In this document: one piece after another, positions 38,071-46,786 of the stretch | How the letters are laid out: every line of letters starts with the position of its first letter | How positions within the stretch are numbered: position 1 is the first letter of the stretch | NCBI RefSeq assembly: GCF_021596945.1 | Contig: NZ_CP063779.1 | Coordinates: forward strand, 3,756,001 to 3,820,000 | Reading direction: 5' to 3' | Length of the DNA stretch: 64,000 bases | Source of the DNA: Mongoliitalea daihaiensis | GTDB lineage: Bacteria; Bacteroidota; Bacteroidia; Cytophagales; Cyclobacteriaceae | Translations under genes and position numbers: made by a program | Notes under the pieces: model-generated | What the model was told of the DNA's origin: nothing | Database searches by the model: none | The model's input: only the letters and a program-made list of their open reading frames with translations

Positions 38071-38469
38071 ATGGAACCATATGCAATTATTGACGAATCA
38101 TCTTTGCCTTTAGTAAATATTCAATTTACTGGCACCAAAAGTACCGATGAAAATTTTCAGGCTTATCTGCAAGGCACAAAGGATTGCTATAGGAACCAAG
38201 AAAAGTTAGGGATCATTTTTGATGCGAGTAATGCCTCTATCCCATCGCTTAAACACCAACAAATGCAAGCAGCATGGCTTAAAGAAAATAAAAACCTGAT
38301 GGAGCTGTACTGTGTGGGAACAGCATACGTTATCCCCAGTGCCGCCATTCGAGCTATCCTTCGTGTGATTTTTTCCTTTCAAAAACAACCTGTCCCCTAC
38401 GAGATTTTTGAGTCTACCAAAGAAGCGAAAAACTGGCTTGAATCGGTCTTTTCTAAGGATTTAATATAA
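38071..38469 (+). CDS. Small STAS/SpoIIAA-like protein, function unknown
   Basis: 132 residues, no signal peptide or membrane helix. The pattern of strands and helices, with GIIFDASNASIPSLKHQQMQAAWLKEN in the middle and a C-terminal helix TKEAKNWLESVF, resembles the SpoIIAA-like/STAS fold proteins common in Bacteroidota and myxobacteria. No conserved phosphorylatable Ser is obvious in the usual place, although the segment SNASIPS contains candidates. It stands alone, divergent from the OmpA gene. Function unknown. Confidence 0.65.
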   Translation: MEPYAIIDESSLPLVNIQFTGTKSTDENFQAYLQGTKDCYRNQEKLGIIFDASNASIPSLKHQQMQAAWLKENKNLMELYCVGTAYVIPSAAIRAILRVIFSFQKQPVPYEIFESTKEAKNWLESVFSKDLI

Positions 38470-38661
38470 ATGTCATAAGTATTAATTTTTTTCCAACAGG
38501 TGATTTACCTTATTCTTCAATTTATATGGCTAATGACCGCATTTTAGGGTATGACTCTTAAAAAATACCATTATGCTTATATTAAGAGATTCCAAAATTT
38601 TTACCTTTTGCCAATTTGTATAGTATTTAATGCCTGCTTTAATTCTAAATGTATTTATCTT

Positions 38662-38802
38662 TCAGTACCCATCCGTATCTGAACTTACCCTACCCCAAAA
38701 CGTTCTATAAACAAAGTAGCTGTATAATAACACTAAAGGTCCACCCACTGCTACAAAACCCATCATGGTTTTTAAGGTTAGCAATTCATAAATAGTTGTC
38801 AT
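38662..38802 (-). CDS. 46-codon membrane ORF, possibly a cydB C-terminal remnant
   Basis: The ATG lies at 38802-38800 and the stop at 38664-38662. The product has one hydrophobic helix (MMGFVAVGGPLVLLYSYFVY) followed by RTFWGRV and a short acidic tail ending in Tyr. The end (YRTFxGKV-like plus a terminal Tyr) looks like the C-terminus of cytochrome bd oxidase subunit II (CydB) in Bacteroidota, but no other part of cydB is nearby. It is in the same frame as the PAS kinase, separated by one TAG and one codon. It could be a small gene, a remnant or a chance ORF. Confidence 0.4.
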   Translation of the reverse strand: MTTIYELLTLKTMMGFVAVGGPLVLLYSYFVYRTFWGRVSSDTDGY

Positions 38803-38805
38803 CAA

Positions 38806-41800
38806 CTACGAAACGACATAATTGGTTCTTTTGGGAATAGTAAAGTAAAAATCACTTCCTTGTCCTAAAACTGACGTCACACCAATTTCTCCACCCCAGG
38901 ATTCTACATGCCTCTTAGCCACTGCAAGACCGATGCCTGTGCCTTTATGGTGATCTTTGGTAGGTATCCGTTGGAAAATTATGAAAATTTTATCAAAATA
39001 CTCTTGATCAATCCCAATCCCATTATCTGAAATAGTGACTTTCAGAAAAGACTCCATATCCTCTACCTTTACTTCTATTTTGGGGGATACTCCCGGTCTT
39101 GAATACTTAATTGCATTATCCAATAAACTGTGGAACGTTTGAACCAATGGTACCTTGAAGGCTTGTACTGAAGGCAGATGACTGATAATTAACTCAGCTG
39201 ATTTATTGGTAATTATCTTTCTACGCAACAACTGATAATCTTTGAGTACTTCATTTAAATTAACGAGTTCTGTAGTACCTGTGAAATTACCTGCCGTTGA
39301 ATATTCCAACAAATCCATAATGATTCCCTTCATTTTTTTGGCACCATCATACGCAAACTCAATGTACTGATTTGCCTTTTCGTCCAATTGATTTCCATAC
39401 TTCTTCTTTAAAAGCTCCATAAATCCCACAATCATTCGCAAGGGTTCTTGCAAATCATGAGACGTAACAAATGCAAACTGCTCCAATTCTTGGTTAGTCA
39501 ACTCTAAAACACGCGCATACTTTTTAAGTGATTCATTCAATTCCAGTAATCGGTGCTCAAACCTTTTTTGCTCCGAAATATCGGTCATAGCTCCTACCAT
39601 ACGGATTGGTTGATTATTTTCATCTCTTACAATCACTCCTCTATCTATCACATAAATAATTTCACCACCTGAATTGAATATCCTATACTCCTTTTCCCAG
39701 CGCTTGCAGTCTGGGTCCTTTAAGGATTTATCAAGACTTTCTTTGAGTTCTTCCAAATCATCCGGATGAAATTTATCTTTCCAAAAATCCTTTTCATTCA
39801 AGAGTTTGGAAGTGCCTATGCCAAAAATCTTTTCAATTGCATTTGATCTATAATACTCTCCTTTTATAATATCCCAATCCCAAATGGTATCATTCGTTGC
39901 TTCCGTTACCTTTTGAAATCGTTCATTCGCCTTTACAAGTTGTAAATCAACTTGTTTTCTCAAGGTTATGTCTCTGAAATAAGCTGATACCCCCCCTTGT
40001 GATGGATAAGCATTGATTTCATACCATTTTCCATCACCTGGATACCAATATTCAAAAGATGCTGCTCTCCCAGATTCCGCAACATTTACATAAATTTCGT
40101 GAATGAGCGTATGTTCAGCAGCTGGAAACAAGGTCCAAACACTTTTACCAAGTACATCTTCTGCCTTTTTTCCAAGTAAATTCTCAGCTTCCTTATTGAA
40201 ATAAGTAAAATTCCAATTTTTATCCATAGCATAAAAAGCATCGGAAATACTATCTAAAATTTCTCTTATTTGAAGTTCAAGAGATTTTGAAGTGTGGATA
40301 TCCTGAAAACTACCGTAAATACGGTGACATTTTTTTTCGATAAATTCAGCTGACCCAATAGTCCTCACCCACCGTTCATTTTTTTTATGGGTAACCAAAA
40401 TTCCTTCAAAATCAAAAGACTCACCTGTACGGATACAATTCGTTAGGAGTCTAGATGCCTCATCCCTGAAATCTTCTCGATACATAGTAATGACAGAAGC
40501 AATATCAAGCATAATATCGGTGGGAGACGTTTCATAAATGGTATATACCATGTCTGAACAAAATAATTCCCCACGTACTAAATCGAATTCCCAACTGCCG
40601 ATTTTGGCTAATTGAGAAGAGATCGTATTGAGTTCTACTAACTTTTTCTCAAGCGTAATGTTTTTAGCTGTTGCATAAAACATACCTTCTTCCATTGAGG
40701 AATTACACGTCCAACTCAACCAAATAACCTCACCGCTTTGGTTGATATAACGGTTTTCAAAATGGATGCTACCACCCCCATCTTTAAGTTTCTTTAATTC
40801 TAAAATTGTACTCCGCTTATCTTCAGGGTGTACTAGATCATCAAAGGAACGACATAGGATTTCCTGTTCAGAATATCCCAACAAGGCTATACCAGCTGTA
40901 TTTATCTTGAGAAATCTGCCTTCAAAATCAACTAAACACAAAATATCCGGAATTGATTTATACAGGTAACTTAAATCATTTTCCAACCTTTTTCGTTTAA
41001 TCTCTGTCCCTATAAATGGTCCTATATTTTGAAACAAATCGAGGTATTGTTTCAAATCCTGTAAATCCCTATGTGAGGTAATGATTAAGACACCTTCGAC
41101 TGCTCCATTGAATAACAGAGGAATACCCAAAGCTGATGTTTTATTTGAATTTTTAGCTACATCTTTTCCTACATAAGCTAAGTCTCCATCGACAATTTCC
41201 TTAACCACTATCGTCTTTTTCCTCCAGACGGAAACAGGCAGACTTTTTTCAACATCCAAAGAAATGACCTGCTCATCTATTTTATAAAAATCTCTAAACT
41301 TTGGTTTATGCGAATTAGTGGTGATTAAATTGATTTGAGTGTTTTCAATATTAGGAATCCATAGCTCTACCAAATCAAAATCACTTAACCTTTCAATGCT
41401 AGCACAAAACTCCTCCAAAGAAGTTTTAAGATCGTTTTGGTATGAAAAATTCAAACTAATTTGTGCCAAAAGGTCATTTGCTATTTCTTTTTGCTTTTGT
41501 TCGGTCACATCTCTTTCGATGGCTATCCAATGCGTATACCAGCCATTTTGATCAGCAACGGGTGTTACAGCAAAATTAATCCAAAATTCCTCTCCATTTT
41601 TTTTGTAATTAATCACGGTAATTTCGCAAGACTCCCAATTCCTAATAGCTTTCCCAAGTCTTTTCAACTCTTCTTTATTTGAATTAGGCCCCTGGAGTAT
41701 CCTTGGAGTTTTACCAATCACCTCTTCCCTAGTGTAGCCTGTCATTTGGGTAAAAGCATCATTTACATAAAGGATTTTTGGTCCTGGCTCATTAAATGGT

Positions 41801-42651
41801 TGTGCTTCGGTAATTAGGATAGAATCCTTAGTATTGGTAATTACACTTTCCAACAGTTTTAAACGCTGTTCTTCTTGTTTTTGAGTAGAAATATTTTCGC
41901 AGATAGTTACAGTCTTGGAGACTTTGCCGTATTCGTCTCTGATACATGCGACGTGTGCACGTACCCAAATGATACTGCCATCTTTACGGACAAATCGCTT
42001 CTCATGGCAGTAAGCTGCTTCACCACCTTTAGCCCGGTTGAAGACTTCACTATCGTTTGCTCGATCATCTTCATGGGTAAGCTCTAAAAAATTCATATAG
42101 CGTAATTCCTCTCGAGAGTACCCTGTAATTTGTTCGAAATAAGAATTGATCAGTAGTATCTTCCCATCGAACGGATCTACTTGAGCTATTCCTAAAGTAG
42201 CTATTTCAAAAATAGTTCTAAAATTTGCCTCACTGATCTGTAAATCTACTTTGGATGCTTGAACTACTTTGAACTGCTTTTCCTTAAGTGTTACATCTTG
42301 GCAAACCACCAACATGCTAGCACGACCAAGAAAATCAAGTTTATGGCCATTAATTTCCATGCGAATTCGTTCGCCATTTTTTTTGAGATGCGTGAATACC
42401 CCAAAAAAAATGTTTCCATCGCTACTATCAATAGTTGCATGAGCAGCAATCATTTGAGGAATTTCTTCAATCAGCTGGAGCTGTGACAGCTTCAAATCCA
42501 AAAATGCAACTTTCGAATACCCATAATGTAGAATTGCCGCTTCATTTACATCTAAAATCTGATACGTCTCTAAATCATAGACCCAAGATGGCAAGGGGTT
42601 AAAGTAAAAGAGGCTACTGTAATTTGGATCATAATTCATAGGAAAGTTCAT
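38806..42651 (-). CDS. Multi-PAS, GAF-containing sensor histidine kinase (soluble)
   Basis: 1281 residues with no signal peptide or membrane helix. Several PAS/PAC modules (about seven; examples are IFFGVFTHLKKNGERIRMEI, GYSREELRYMNFLELTHEDD and GYTREEVIGKTPRILQGPN) surround a GAF-like domain (about residues 405-550). The kinase core follows, with phospho-acceptor His1065 in TSHDLQEPLRM, DNAIKYS, DNGIGID and GTGIGLA. The LQGPN motif resembles the flavin-binding LOV/PAS subgroup, but the critical Cys (GRNCRFLQG) is replaced in GKTPRILQG, so light sensing is unlikely. There is no response regulator next to it. It is monocistronic apart from the small ORF behind it. Confidence 0.93.
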   Translation of the reverse strand: MNFPMNYDPNYSSLFYFNPLPSWVYDLETYQILDVNEAAILHYGYSKVAFLDLKLSQLQLIEEIPQMIAAHATIDSSDGNIFFGVFTHLKKNGERIRMEINGHKLDFLGRASMLVVCQDVTLKEKQFKVVQASKVDLQISEANFRTIFEIATLGIAQVDPFDGKILLINSYFEQITGYSREELRYMNFLELTHEDDRANDSEVFNRAKGGEAAYCHEKRFVRKDGSIIWVRAHVACIRDEYGKVSKTVTICENISTQKQEEQRLKLLESVITNTKDSILITEAQPFNEPGPKILYVNDAFTQMTGYTREEVIGKTPRILQGPNSNKEELKRLGKAIRNWESCEITVINYKKNGEEFWINFAVTPVADQNGWYTHWIAIERDVTEQKQKEIANDLLAQISLNFSYQNDLKTSLEEFCASIERLSDFDLVELWIPNIENTQINLITTNSHKPKFRDFYKIDEQVISLDVEKSLPVSVWRKKTIVVKEIVDGDLAYVGKDVAKNSNKTSALGIPLLFNGAVEGVLIITSHRDLQDLKQYLDLFQNIGPFIGTEIKRKRLENDLSYLYKSIPDILCLVDFEGRFLKINTAGIALLGYSEQEILCRSFDDLVHPEDKRSTILELKKLKDGGGSIHFENRYINQSGEVIWLSWTCNSSMEEGMFYATAKNITLEKKLVELNTISSQLAKIGSWEFDLVRGELFCSDMVYTIYETSPTDIMLDIASVITMYREDFRDEASRLLTNCIRTGESFDFEGILVTHKKNERWVRTIGSAEFIEKKCHRIYGSFQDIHTSKSLELQIREILDSISDAFYAMDKNWNFTYFNKEAENLLGKKAEDVLGKSVWTLFPAAEHTLIHEIYVNVAESGRAASFEYWYPGDGKWYEINAYPSQGGVSAYFRDITLRKQVDLQLVKANERFQKVTEATNDTIWDWDIIKGEYYRSNAIEKIFGIGTSKLLNEKDFWKDKFHPDDLEELKESLDKSLKDPDCKRWEKEYRIFNSGGEIIYVIDRGVIVRDENNQPIRMVGAMTDISEQKRFEHRLLELNESLKKYARVLELTNQELEQFAFVTSHDLQEPLRMIVGFMELLKKKYGNQLDEKANQYIEFAYDGAKKMKGIIMDLLEYSTAGNFTGTTELVNLNEVLKDYQLLRRKIITNKSAELIISHLPSVQAFKVPLVQTFHSLLDNAIKYSRPGVSPKIEVKVEDMESFLKVTISDNGIGIDQEYFDKIFIIFQRIPTKDHHKGTGIGLAVAKRHVESWGGEIGVTSVLGQGSDFYFTIPKRTNYVVS

Positions 42652-42835
42652 TCATTGAACAATAAAGACGTGCCAAATCAAAACCATTTTAAATTAAAAG
42701 CTTTTTTACCAAATATCAGTTTAATAAATCACTTTATGCAAAACAAAAATACTTCGAACCAAAATTACCTAAAATATCATTTGGATTCAATAAATTTAAT
42801 CTGAATTTTCCAAGTCCATAATTTACTCTTACATT

Positions 42836-44740
42836 TCAATCCAACTCAAATTCAATTCCGATTTTATGAGACTTAAGTACATCTTTGATTTCGTCCAAAA
42901 TCAGTGGGTCATCAATGGTTGATGGAATATCAAAATGTACATCATCAGCAATGTTCCGAATAATTTTTCGGAGAATCTTCCCAGATCGGGTTTTTGGTAG
43001 GCGCTTCACTATAACTGCTGTTTTGAAATAAGAAATTGCCCCTATCGTATCTCGTACACTTTTCACCAACTGAGCTTCCAATTCTTCCCTACCAAGATCT
43101 CTCCCATCCTTCAAAACCACTAAGGCAATAGGTCGCTGACCACGCAACTTATCCGCAATTCCGACTACAGCACATTCTGCCACAACTGGGTTAGCAGCAA
43201 CAATTTCCTCCATCTCTCCCGTGGATAGCCTGTGACCACTGACATTGATCACATCATCTACCCTTCCCATGATGTAGAAGTAATTCTCTTCATCTTTGAA
43301 TCCTCCATCACCCGTCAGGTAATACCCTTCAAACTTAGATAAATACCCTTTACGGAAACGCTCATCGTCTTTCCATAAGGTAGGAAAACATCCAGGTCCT
43401 AGCGGAAGTTTGATGACCACATAACCCTCTTGATTAGGTCCAAGCAACTCCCCATTTTCTCCCATGATTTGAACATCATACCCAGGAACTGGGGTAGAAG
43501 ATGATCCTGCTTTGATAGGCTTTAAGTCTATTCCAGCCATATTTGCCAACATAGGAGATCCGGACTCTGTCTGCCACCAATGATCAATCACCGGGATTTT
43601 CAACAAATCACTGACCCATTCATACGTCGCCGGATCGCAGCGTTCTCCAGCCACAAACAAGTATTTCAGAGATGAAACATTGTATTTTTTAAATAACTCA
43701 CCTTCATGGTCTTCTTTTTTAATGGCGCGAATTGCTGTTGGAGCTGTAAAAAAAGTCTTTACCTGATGCTGCTCTATGATTCTCCAAAAGGTACCAGCAT
43801 CTGGCGTACGAATAGGCTTCCCTTCAAACAAAATGGTCGTACAACCCGTAATCAATGGCGCATAGACAATGTATGAATGCCCAACAGCCCAACCTATGTC
43901 AGAAGCCGCCCAAAATACCTCTCCAGGGTTGGTATCATATACCGCTTGCAAACTATACTTCATCACAACAGCATGCCCCCCATTATCCCGAATAATTCCT
44001 TTAGGTTTTCCAGTAGTCCCCGAGGTATACAAAATGTACAAAGGATCCCATGCATCAACTGGAACATAGCTATGAGGCTCTACTGATTCCAACGCTTGAT
44101 TCCAATCAATTTCTCGCTCCGAACGAAGTTCAGCGATAGCCATCGGTCTCTGTAAAACAATATGATAATCCGGCTCAAAAGTGGCCTCTTTCAATGCTTG
44201 ATCAATTAATGGCTTATATGGAATAACCCGATCAAATTCAATTCCACAAGAAGCCGAGACAATGACTTTAGGCTCTGCATCGTTGATACGAATAGCCAAT
44301 TCGTGGGGTGCAAATCCCCCAAATACAACTGAATGAATGGCTCCCAACCGAGCACAAGCCAACATAGCGATAACAGCTTCTGGAACCATCGGCATATATA
44401 TGATGACCGTATCACCCTTGACAACTCCCTTTGCTGCAAGCAATCCAGCAAAAAGCGCGACTTTTGCGGTCAACTCCCGATAAGTAAATTTTTGAATGGT
44501 TTTCGTTACTGGTGAGTCATAAATTAAAGCCACTTGATCACCTCTACCTGTTTCCACGTGATAGTCCAAACATAAATAGGAAGTGTTTAATTTCCCTCCT
44601 TCATACCAGCGATAGAAGCCTTGCTCATTGGTAGAAAGAATTTTTTCAGGAAATGTTAACCATGCGATGCTTTCAGCTTTTTCTTTCCAAAACTGTTCTG
44701 GATTCGTAAGCGAAGAGTGATAATCATTGATAGAAGCCAT
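42836..44740 (-). CDS. prpE: Propionyl-/acetyl-CoA synthetase (PrpE/Acs family)
   Basis: 634 residues. ANL-superfamily motifs are YILYTSGTTGKPKGI (phosphate loop), WWQTESGSP and the C-terminal PKTRSGKILRK, whose Lys is the acylation-controlled catalytic residue. The N-terminal region (NPEQFWKEKAESIAW, GGKLNTSYLCLDYHVE) and GIEFDRVIPYKPLIDQAL are closer to PrpE and ACSS3-like enzymes than to Acs. It activates propionate, and perhaps acetate, with ATP and CoA. The symbol is my best guess; acs is the alternative. It is monocistronic and preceded by a 660-base non-coding region. Confidence 0.85.
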   Translation of the reverse strand: MASINDYHSSLTNPEQFWKEKAESIAWLTFPEKILSTNEQGFYRWYEGGKLNTSYLCLDYHVETGRGDQVALIYDSPVTKTIQKFTYRELTAKVALFAGLLAAKGVVKGDTVIIYMPMVPEAVIAMLACARLGAIHSVVFGGFAPHELAIRINDAEPKVIVSASCGIEFDRVIPYKPLIDQALKEATFEPDYHIVLQRPMAIAELRSEREIDWNQALESVEPHSYVPVDAWDPLYILYTSGTTGKPKGIIRDNGGHAVVMKYSLQAVYDTNPGEVFWAASDIGWAVGHSYIVYAPLITGCTTILFEGKPIRTPDAGTFWRIIEQHQVKTFFTAPTAIRAIKKEDHEGELFKKYNVSSLKYLFVAGERCDPATYEWVSDLLKIPVIDHWWQTESGSPMLANMAGIDLKPIKAGSSSTPVPGYDVQIMGENGELLGPNQEGYVVIKLPLGPGCFPTLWKDDERFRKGYLSKFEGYYLTGDGGFKDEENYFYIMGRVDDVINVSGHRLSTGEMEEIVAANPVVAECAVVGIADKLRGQRPIALVVLKDGRDLGREELEAQLVKSVRDTIGAISYFKTAVIVKRLPKTRSGKILRKIIRNIADDVHFDIPSTIDDPLILDEIKDVLKSHKIGIEFELD

Positions 44741-44957
44741 TAATGCTGTTAATAAAATAGTGCAAATTAGTTATTTGGGGAGATATAATTCTCTGAAACT
44801 AAGGTAATGCAAAAAAATGAAGGGCTTCAATAATAAAAAGCTAAATAGGTATAGATTAAAAAAGATAAGTGACTTGTGAACAGGGGAGGGAAAATTGGGA
44901 GTTAGAAATGATGAATTTAACATGAGCGTATGCTTGGGCACTTTTGAGGGTAGTGTT

Positions 44958-44971
44958 ACATGTTAACATGT
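44958..44971. repeat. 14-base perfect palindrome ACATGTTAACATGT
   Basis: It lies in the non-coding region about 220 bases upstream of the prpE-like ATG. It could be a regulator-binding site, but it is far from either gene's start. Confidence 0.5.
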
Positions 44972-45002
44972 GGGGCTTAGGCACAAGACTCAATCAGGGA
45001 TA

Positions 45003-45034
45003 ACTTTTCCAAAGTTTAGAACTTTGGGGAAGTT
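45003..45034. repeat. Imperfect inverted repeat (ACTTTTCCAAAGTT type)
   Basis: CCAAAGTT (45009-45016) and AACTTTGG (45020-45027) flank a three-base centre, and the pairing extends outward through ACTT/AAGT. Similar repeats are common between genes in Cytophagales in my experience. It resembles a dispersed palindromic element rather than a terminator. Confidence 0.5.
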
Positions 45035-45370
45035 TAAGTACATAACTAAAATTCCGTGTCAAAAGTCTTGAGTCCGTCGAAGGAATTGATTATATGCTGA
45101 TAGTGTATTCCTGTGTTTTTTGACACCGAAGTGAGTTAAAACCCACGTATTTGAATCAGGAGATACTCATGTTTTTCCGGGGTTAAAAACACGGGACAAT
45201 TGATAGAGTTAACTAGCTAAATCTTAATTTCTTTCTTCGGGTATAGATTTTTCAATGCGAATTTTTATATGCTTTCCGTGTATTCTGCGAGATTCCTGCT
45301 TTGTTTAAACTCTCGCTTCTAACCTCTTGCTTCTCTTCCTTCTAAAAAGTTTCTCTGCATTCCGCGAGAA

Positions 45371-45397
45371 CAAAAAACCCGACTTGCGCCGGGTTTC
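45371..45397 (-). terminator. Rho-independent terminator of the efflux operon
   Basis: A 7-bp GC-rich stem (45375-45381 with 45390-45396) has an eight-base loop. On the minus strand it is followed by six T. It is directly after the TolC-like stop at 45401. Confidence 0.85.
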
Positions 45398-45400
45398 ATT

Positions 45401-46786
45401 CTACTCTTCAAACCCTAAACCTGCTGCGTTAAGCATCTTCGCATAAGCGGTTTTTCTTCGGGCAGCTAGGTTGTTGAGAGTTACTCTAGCGCTGATTAAG
45501 CTTACTTCTCGAGCATTGACTAGGAATAAGGAGGATTCACCTACCTCAAACCGCATCATTTCCCCATCCAATAATTTTTGAAGACCATTCACATTATTCG
45601 TGAAGACTACTAACTGTTGTCCAACCGTCTCAAAGTTAAAGATTTCAGCATCGAGTTTATTTCTCAATTGTAAAAACTTAAGATCTCGCTCATAATTTTT
45701 GAAATTCAATTTCGCTCTTGCTATCCCAAGGCCACCACGCTCTTTTCTAAGGAACAAAGGAGTGGCAATAGTAAATCCATACTTGTAGTTATTCTCTAAG
45801 AATGGGACTACTTCAGCAGCGCTAAATGTTTCTGTCAAGAAATTATAATTAAACTTAGCTATGGGCAAAAGTAGATTTGCCTTAAAACGCCGCTCTACCT
45901 CCAAGGATTCAATATCAAAGTCCGTCAAACGAAGTTCGGGATGCATACTTACATAGCCTCTCAAAGACTCCGGGATATAATCTACCAAAAATGGATCGAG
46001 AACATTTTCTGGAAAAACATCCTCTACCAAATCAACTGGCTCTTCACTTTCATCCCACAAAAAGGTATTTAACATTTGGGTAGATTTGAAGAAGTTGATT
46101 TGAGCGGACTGCAAACTGAAAAGGCGATCCTGCACTTGGGTGTATGCTTCTACAGTGTCGATCGCTGGAAAGTCCCCTTGAATAAAGCTTTCTTTTACCA
46201 TCCGAAATCTCTGTACTGCTAAATCATATCCTTCTTCAAAAACTTTTACATTTTGGTAGTCAGAGGCCCATTTCCAGTAATGATCCGTTGCATCCAAGTA
46301 TAGATCATTCAAAAATAATTGACGTTCTACAACGGTAGCTTCCCTGAAAATCTGTGCTTTTCGCAAAGCCGCTCTTCGCTGATCTATAATCAAACCCTGC
46401 CCTAAATTGAACGATGCACCTGCAGCGAATAAGCCGCCTGCAGGAACGGTACGTTCACTGTTAAGAAAAACTCCTGAATTTTGCTCAAGCAAGCCTTTTA
46501 ATTCCACACCTCCCATGGTTGGAATGGATATCCCAGTCTCTTGAATATCAAAATAATCAGAATTATTGAATCGCTTCCGATCTCTTTGAGTGTAGATTTT
46601 AGGGTCGAAACCTCCCCTTGCAGCACGCAACTCCTGCTTACCAAATTCCAAGTTAACATCCGCTTGTTTAGCAATGGGATGATAGGATCGAACCCACTCC
46701 ATGTAGGTTTCAAAATCTAAGATCTCTTGCGCAGAAATAGTAAATGAAATGAAGCTAAAGCAGAAAACTAAAATTGCTCTCATCAT
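45401..46786 (-). CDS. TolC-family outer-membrane efflux protein
   Basis: 461 residues from the ATG at 46786. The frame extends 24 codons upstream, but that part overlaps the HlyD gene, and MMRAILVFCFSFISFTISAQ is a clean signal peptide. The start overlaps the HlyD stop by one base (TAATG). The body is largely alpha-helical with periodic heptads, as in TolC, including a region around ERRFKANLLLPIAKFNYNFL. It forms the outer-membrane channel for the HlyD/ABC pair encoded just upstream. Confidence 0.88.
   Translation of the reverse strand: MMRAILVFCFSFISFTISAQEILDFETYMEWVRSYHPIAKQADVNLEFGKQELRAARGGFDPKIYTQRDRKRFNNSDYFDIQETGISIPTMGGVELKGLLEQNSGVFLNSERTVPAGGLFAAGASFNLGQGLIIDQRRAALRKAQIFREATVVERQLFLNDLYLDATDHYWKWASDYQNVKVFEEGYDLAVQRFRMVKESFIQGDFPAIDTVEAYTQVQDRLFSLQSAQINFFKSTQMLNTFLWDESEEPVDLVEDVFPENVLDPFLVDYIPESLRGYVSMHPELRLTDFDIESLEVERRFKANLLLPIAKFNYNFLTETFSAAEVVPFLENNYKYGFTIATPLFLRKERGGLGIARAKLNFKNYERDLKFLQLRNKLDAEIFNFETVGQQLVVFTNNVNGLQKLLDGEMMRFEVGESSLFLVNAREVSLISARVTLNNLAARRKTAYAKMLNAAGLGFEE

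Larger units (their letters stand above)
44741..45400. other. 660-base non-coding region with several inverted repeats
   Basis: No gene or recognisable coding remnant is found on either strand. It holds a 14-base palindrome (44958-44971), an imperfect 32-base inverted repeat (45003-45034), a stretch shared with other intergenic regions (45307-45320), and the TolC-operon terminator (45375-45396). The promoter of the prpE-like gene is presumably near 44750-44830. Confidence 0.6.

Noticed and set aside
41700-41750. LOV-type light-sensing PAS domain in the multi-PAS kinase
   Set aside because: The flavin-adduct Cys of the GRNCRFLQG motif is not present; the sequence reads GKTPRILQG.
44741-45400. 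CRISPR array, tRNA or riboswitch in the long gap
   Set aside because: No regularly spaced repeats, no cloverleaf with T-loop consensus and no known riboswitch core were visible.
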